Assembly (NCBI GenBank): GCA_904501835.1
Contig: CAJGBW010000007.1
Span: 1-37,266, forward strand
Direction of reading: 5' to 3'
Length of the DNA: 37,266 nucleotides
Origin: an uncultured Bacteroidales bacterium
Lineage (GTDB): Bacteria > Bacteroidota > Bacteroidia > Bacteroidales > UBA932
Under the pieces are notes generated by a model, which saw only the letters and a list, made by a program, of their open reading frames with translations, made no database searches and was not told the origin of the DNA. Shown here one piece after another: positions 32,929 to 37,266 of this stretch; the first letter of the stretch is position 1, and every line of letters begins with the position of its first letter. Made by a program: the position numbers and the translations under genes.

Positions 32929-35914
32929 GTCCCATTCCCATACCCCCTCTCATACCGCCTCTCATGCCGCGATTGCCGAATTGGGAGGCGTTGTTTTTTC
33001 CGAAATTACCGAAACGATAGGTCAGTGATATCATCACATAACGACCCAAGGTATTGTTGTGTGTTTCGCTGTGCACGTTGCCGCTGTCTGAAACAAAGTG
33101 ATTCTTGGACTGATTCAAGATATCAAATACCTTCAAACTCAAGGTAAACTGCTTCTTGAAGAGCAATTTGCTGATTTCCGCATTGACAATACACTCGTTG
33201 TCAGTATTGGCATAACCGATATACCAGATGTAGGAAGCGTCAGCATGAATGCCCACATCGCCAGGAATGGTCCAAATCATCTCACCCTGCACCTGATTGC
33301 GGAAACGTAGGTTGTTGGCTGAAGAAGCAATGGTGTACCAACCTTTGTTCATGTTCGTTGCGCCGCTCGCCGACAGCTCCACAAAATCATTGCGATAGGT
33401 CAATTTCAAGCGTTCTGACACATTCAAACTGCTGGTGCTGTTGACCGTGAAATAATCCTCCATCTGGTAAATTGCCTCCGGTGTGAAGAATTCCGTATTG
33501 AATTTCTCATAATCAAACACTGCGGTCGTCTTGTTATAATACTTGTTGGTGAAGTCATCGCTCTTGCTGCTGATACCCACATAGTTGGTATTGCTGGAGA
33601 ACGAGATATTCATCATGTTTGAGATAGAGAAATTACTCTTGGCAATGGGCGAATTGAGGAAGCAGCCCAAGTTGATATTGGCACCCAGAGGACCATTGAT
33701 AGGCATGGAGAACTGCACGCCCTCCTTGCTGTACCAACGTGCCGAAGTGATATTGTCCTTATTGAGGTTCGCATTGACATAACCGCGGAGAGAGAAGAAG
33801 GTCTCCCTGTCGGTATAACCGAAATGCCCACGCAGACGATGCGTAAAATAAGGTTTGAGGTAAGGGTTACCAAAACTGATATTCAAAGGGTCGGAGTTGT
33901 CCGGAACCGGCATCAACTGCGAGGTGGAAGGCTGGTTTGATTGACCACGGTAGAACAAACGGATATTCGAATTATCCGAGAACTCATAGTTCAACATCGC
34001 TTGCGGGGCCCAATTGTGTACCACACTGTGGTAGGTCTCGCCGTTGGTAAAGTTGTCCGTAATGGTCGGACGATAAGACGCACCCGCCTGCACGCGGAAC
34101 TTATCCTTCTGGTATTGAAGGTTCATGCCCGCACTGAAATTATGGTAACGGTTTTCGATCACTTTGGAATAGGTCTCGTTGAGCGTCTTGTCATCAAAAT
34201 TGGTCGACGCCATCAAATCCGACAAGGTCGTAGGCACACCCGTATAGGCCAAGTCGTAAGTATTGCGCGTGCTTTCGTTGAAACTCCAATCATAAGAAGC
34301 ATTCGCCTCCAAGAAAAGATTTTCAACCAAGGGTTCGGTATAGACCAAACGGGTACGAATGGAAGAGGAATTCGATTCGCCATCAAACCATTGATTGGTC
34401 GGTGTTCCGCTCCAAGTAGCGCCTCCGTCTTCCGTCGAACGACTCAAAGAGCGATTGAAGCCATCCAATGTATTACCCGAGAATGAGTATCGGACATGGG
34501 CGGAAATCGTACGACCGGGCTTATCCAAACGCTGACGCAACAACAGTCGACCACTGGCCGTCCAGTTCTTGTTGCTACCATCGCTGGAAGTAAAACCGGC
34601 GTTGCTCAATCCTCCATTGCGGAAAGTGCTGTCTGAAGAATACTCATTATAACGACCGCCTCCAAAATTCACCTGGGGTTCAAACAACAAGGAAGTACGT
34701 TCGTTGATTTTATAATCCAGACGGACGCCAAAACGATGTCCCTGCGTCAAGGTATTGTTCAAACCATAACCACCGTCACCTACATCACGACCCAACAAAT
34801 TATAAGGACCGCCGTTTTTGTAAACCAAAGTCTCGCCATTATCCAAATAGGTCGTCTTTTCACTTTTTTCAGCCACGATGGTATTGTTGCCGTTGTAGAG
34901 GTAGTTGCCACCCAAATCCATGCCGCCGTCCAACAGCGTCCACGCGCCATTCAAACCCGCCATCCAAGAGGTTGAGATACCGTTTCCGCTACCACCCATA
35001 CCGCCACGGTTGCCACGCATACCGCGCATCATGGAGCCGGCCACATCGTTGAAACCTCGGTTGTTGGTGTTGTTACCATTGAGAATTACGCTGATTTGAC
35101 TCTTGTCGGTAAAGTTTCCGACCATGGCAGCAGCCTGCCAACGCGCATCCTCCCAGCCATTATACGGGGGCTGCAAATCGTGACCGCCCCCCAACTGCAT
35201 GTTTCCAAACCAGCCGTTCATCATGCCTTTCTTCAAAGACAAGTCGATGATGGTCTCTTCCTCGCCATCGTCAATACCCGTAAAGGCTGCCTGATCAGAC
35301 TTCTTCTCCACCACTTTGACTTTCTCTACAATCTTGGCGGGAATATTTTTGGTCGCAAGCTGCGGATCATCCAAGAAAAAGGTCTTGCCATCAATAGTTA
35401 TCTTGTTGATTGTCTGACCATTGGCCGTAACCGTACCATCTGAAGCGACTTCCACGCCCGGTAATTTCTTCAAGAGGTTTTCCAACATATCGTTTTCCGT
35501 CGTACGGAACGAAGTGGCATTGTATTCAATAGTGTCTTTCTTGATACTGATGGGATTGCCGACGGCAGAAACATTGGCTGCATCCAACACCTGCGTGTCC
35601 ACCTCCATCAAAATTTTGCCCAGATTCTTGTCGCCCTCTACCTTGATGGTTTTACTATAAGGCTTATATCCCAAAAGTTCTGCTTTCAGCACATACTCGC
35701 CTTTACGAACTTTTTCCAACACCGCTACACCCTGGTCATTGGACAGGACATATTTGTTGGCACGTTCGGAATCTTTTAAATGCAAAGAAACCGTCGCAAA
35801 CTGGACAGGAGCATTATCCTCCTTGCCCAACAAGGTCATTTCAAGAGTAAAAGATTGCGCAAAAACGGGCGCCGAAAAAAGAACAAAAAGTAAGAATATC
35901 AGAGTTTTTTTCAT
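32915..35914 (-). CDS. TonB-dependent-receptor-like outer-membrane beta-barrel protein
   Basis: 999 residues. A signal peptide (MKKTLIFLLFVLFSAPVFAQ) is followed by a carboxypeptidase-regulatory-like beta-sandwich domain (about 23-110). A plug-like region (about 125-220) contains NLLKKLPGVEVASDGTVTANG and KITIDGKTFF, and a large beta-barrel continues to about 970. The pattern fits the outer-membrane beta-barrel family (TonB-receptor relatives) in Bacteroidetes. The protein has Gly/Arg/Met-rich stretches after the plug (MMRGMRGNRGGMGG) and at its C-terminus (GMRGGMRGGMGMG). No SusD partner adjoins it; the ligand is unknown. ATG 35914 is preferred over an upstream GTG. It lies 46 bases after ruvC. 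Confidence 0.93.
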   Translation of the reverse strand: MKKTLIFLLFVLFSAPVFAQSFTLEMTLLGKEDNAPVQFATVSLHLKDSERANKYVLSNDQGVAVLEKVRKGEYVLKAELLGYKPYSKTIKVEGDKNLGKILMEVDTQVLDAANVSAVGNPISIKKDTIEYNATSFRTTENDMLENLLKKLPGVEVASDGTVTANGQTINKITIDGKTFFLDDPQLATKNIPAKIVEKVKVVEKKSDQAAFTGIDDGEEETIIDLSLKKGMMNGWFGNMQLGGGHDLQPPYNGWEDARWQAAAMVGNFTDKSQISVILNGNNTNNRGFNDVAGSMMRGMRGNRGGMGGSGNGISTSWMAGLNGAWTLLDGGMDLGGNYLYNGNNTIVAEKSEKTTYLDNGETLVYKNGGPYNLLGRDVGDGGYGLNNTLTQGHRFGVRLDYKINERTSLLFEPQVNFGGGRYNEYSSDSTFRNGGLSNAGFTSSDGSNKNWTASGRLLLRQRLDKPGRTISAHVRYSFSGNTLDGFNRSLSRSTEDGGATWSGTPTNQWFDGESNSSSIRTRLVYTEPLVENLFLEANASYDWSFNESTRNTYDLAYTGVPTTLSDLMASTNFDDKTLNETYSKVIENRYHNFSAGMNLQYQKDKFRVQAGASYRPTITDNFTNGETYHSVVHNWAPQAMLNYEFSDNSNIRLFYRGQSNQPSTSQLMPVPDNSDPLNISFGNPYLKPYFTHRLRGHFGYTDRETFFSLRGYVNANLNKDNITSARWYSKEGVQFSMPINGPLGANINLGCFLNSPIAKSNFSISNMMNISFSSNTNYVGISSKSDDFTNKYYNKTTAVFDYEKFNTEFFTPEAIYQMEDYFTVNSTSSLNVSERLKLTYRNDFVELSASGATNMNKGWYTIASSANNLRFRNQVQGEMIWTIPGDVGIHADASYIWYIGYANTDNECIVNAEISKLLFKKQFTLSLKVFDILNQSKNHFVSDSGNVHSETHNNTLGRYVMISLTYRFGNFGKNNASQFGNRGMRGGMRGGMGMGPRMR

Positions 35915-35960
35915 AATCGTCACAAAAAATCTGGTATTAGACGGATGTGAGGGGCAAAGG

Positions 35961-36527
35961 TTAATTTTTACGAACGCGATCCGGGTTTTCTTTTATAAAT
36001 TTTTCCCAAGATGAATGCCCGGACAATTGCGCCATCGGAGAAATATGTTGGTAATGATGGCACAACGCAATGGCAAGGGCATCCGTTGCATCCAAGTGTT
36101 TGGGCGACAACACCACCCCCAAACTTTTTTGTATCATCGTACTCACCTGCTCCTTGCTGGCTGAACCATTGCCACAAATGGCAATTTTCGCTTTACGGGG
36201 AGCATATTCGGTCACAGGGATTCCTTGACGGACGGCTGCAATGATGGCTGCTCCCTGGGCGCGGCCCAATTTCAAAATCACTTGTGCGTTCTTTCCGTAA
36301 AAAGGAGATTCAATCGCCACTTCGTCGGGCTGATATGTGGCAATCAATTCTTCAATACCGGCATTGATATTTGCCAATTTCTCATAAGGATCTTTGATCT
36401 TTCGCAAATCAAATACCCCCATATCGACAAAATGGGGACCTTGGCTATCTACGGAAATGACCCCGTAGCCAAGCAAATTGGTTCCGGGGTCTATTCCTAA
36501 TATCGTTTTTTTTAGATTAGATTTCAT
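35961..36527 (-). CDS. ruvC: Holliday junction resolvase RuvC
   Basis: Endonuclease resolving Holliday junctions in the RuvABC pathway. It has 188 residues. Acidic active-site residues are in place: Asp13 in LGIDPGT, Glu73 in AIESPFYGKN, and Asp146 and Asp149 in LDATDALAIALCHH. Length and motifs are normal. ATG 36527 overlaps the end of serS by 11 bases (an in-frame TTG lies one codon earlier), so the two are probably translationally coupled. The ruvA and ruvB genes are not in the window. Confidence 0.97.
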   Translation of the reverse strand: MKSNLKKTILGIDPGTNLLGYGVISVDSQGPHFVDMGVFDLRKIKDPYEKLANINAGIEELIATYQPDEVAIESPFYGKNAQVILKLGRAQGAAIIAAVRQGIPVTEYAPRKAKIAICGNGSASKEQVSTMIQKSLGVVLSPKHLDATDALAIALCHHYQHISPMAQLSGHSSWEKFIKENPDRVRKN

Positions 36528-37266
36528 CAAATCCGGTATAGGGTCTTAACACTTCAGGAATGATGATATGTCCATCCTTCTGACAGTTTTCCAACAAGGT
36601 TGCCACCACACGGGGAAGAGCCAAAGAACTTCCGTTCAAGGTGTGGCAAAGCTGACTCTTACCTTCGGCATCTTTATAACGCAGACGAAGACGGTTGGCC
36701 TGATAACTTTCAAAATTGGAAACGGAAGAAATCTCCAACCAACGCTGCTGTGCCGCACTATACAATTCAAAGTCATAGGTCAGCGCTGAAGTAAAGCTCA
36801 TATCGCCACCACAAAGACGCAAAATACGATAAGGCAAGCCCAGTTTATTGACAATAGACTCTACGTGTGCAACCATCTCTTCCAAAGCTTTGTAGGAATC
36901 CTCCGGTTTCTCAACGCGCACAATCTCCACCTTATCAAACTGATGCAAACGGTTCAGGCCACGTACGTCCTTACCATAAGAACCTGCCTCACGACGGAAA
37001 CAAGGGGTATAAGCGGTGAGTTTCTGGGGGAAATCCTTCTCGGACAAAATCACGTCACGGAAGATATTGGTCACAGGCACCTCGGCTGTGGGTACCATGT
37101 AGAAATTATCCAAGGTAGCATGATACATCTGACCTTCTTTGTCCGGCAACTGACCGGTACCAAAACCGGAAGCCTCGTTCACCATCACAGGAGGCTCTAC
37201 CTCCAAATAACCCGCTTTCTCATTGCAATCCAAGAAGAAGTTGATGAGGGCACGCTGCAATTTGGC
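36517..37266 (-). CDS. serS: Seryl-tRNA synthetase, C-terminal part (cut by window edge)
   Basis: Class II synthetase that charges tRNA-Ser and tRNA-Sec. The visible 249 residues hold most of the catalytic domain: PTAEVPVTN, motif 2 FRREAGSYGKDVRGLNRLHQF, EISSVSNFESYQANRL and motif 3 NGSSLALPRVVATLLEN, ending PYTGFDEI. The N-terminal coiled-coil arm lies right of the window. The frame remains open through the last base, with no start codon at the edge. The gene overlaps ruvC by 11 bases. Confidence 0.96.
   Translation of the reverse strand, partial: AKLQRALINFFLDCNEKAGYLEVEPPVMVNEASGFGTGQLPDKEGQMYHATLDNFYMVPTAEVPVTNIFRDVILSEKDFPQKLTAYTPCFRREAGSYGKDVRGLNRLHQFDKVEIVRVEKPEDSYKALEEMVAHVESIVNKLGLPYRILRLCGGDMSFTSALTYDFELYSAAQQRWLEISSVSNFESYQANRLRLRYKDAEGKSQLCHTLNGSSLALPRVVATLLENCQKDGHIIIPEVLRPYTGFDEI

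Noticed and set aside
1..37266. CRISPR arrays, tRNA or rRNA genes, insertion sequences, prophage or integrated element
   Set aside because: No spaced direct repeats, cloverleaf-like sequences, transposase or integrase frames, or attachment-site duplications were found; genes are mainly housekeeping throughout.

Overview
The window reads as an ordinary chromosomal segment of a Bacteroidetes bacterium, most likely order Bacteroidales; family and genus cannot be fixed by eye. The evidence is a ketol-acid reductoisomerase with the N-terminus typical of Bacteroides-type enzymes, a 30-residue AURKAIP1/COX24-type basic protein beside an HU gene, a DUF3822 protein next to rsmD, FKBP and ApbE lipoproteins, a FISUMP lipoprotein, a SusC-like/outer-membrane beta-barrel family protein, and repeated promoter -7 elements of the form TAnnTTTG. 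Starts lack clear Shine-Dalgarno sequences. Genes are packed very tightly, with many ATGA, TGATG or TAATG junctions and no gene-free stretch over 300 bases. No tRNA, rRNA, CRISPR array, insertion sequence or prophage was seen.

Layout, left to right. (1) Positions 1-4409, minus strand: ilvD-ilvB-ilvN-ilvC, a branched-chain amino acid operon with its own promoter. IlvN is a minimal ACT-domain subunit. (2) 4424-9092, minus: metH, metF and a small ribbon-helix-helix-like protein, which follow rng (9101-10672) with almost no gap. Upstream are the 30-residue protein and an HU gene (to 11098) with a textbook Bacteroidetes promoter. (3) 11273-17134, plus: lon-ung-coaD, a double-thioredoxin-fold exported protein, and a SpoU-type RNA methyltransferase. 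Two perfect 17-bp palindromes sit in the lon promoter. (4) 17115-23095, minus: a six-gene overlapping operon of nrnA, two FKBP lipoproteins, a MATE transporter, a cytidylate-kinase-like protein and a membrane-anchored serine hydrolase. (5) 23229-25193, plus: an uncharacterised membrane-anchored protein, DUF3822 and rsmD. (6) 25222-26436, minus: ackA. (7) 26542-27567, plus: a strikingly short ComEC-like channel protein, convergent with apbE (minus). (8) 28673-32928, plus: FISUMP lipoprotein, PASTA protein, RluD-type pseudouridine synthase, hisS. (9) 32915-37266, minus: partial serS, ruvC and a large outer-membrane beta-barrel protein.

Functionally the window mixes amino-acid biosynthesis (valine/isoleucine; methionine and one-carbon metabolism), RNA processing and modification (RNase G, SpoU methyltransferase, RsmD, RluD, NrnA), DNA repair and structure (Ung, RuvC, HU), translation (HisS, SerS), proteostasis (Lon) and envelope functions. 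No unequivocal new system stands out. The best leads are the lon-promoter palindromes, the RHH-like protein inside the methionine operon, the membrane protein/DUF3822/rsmD trio and the reduced ComEC.
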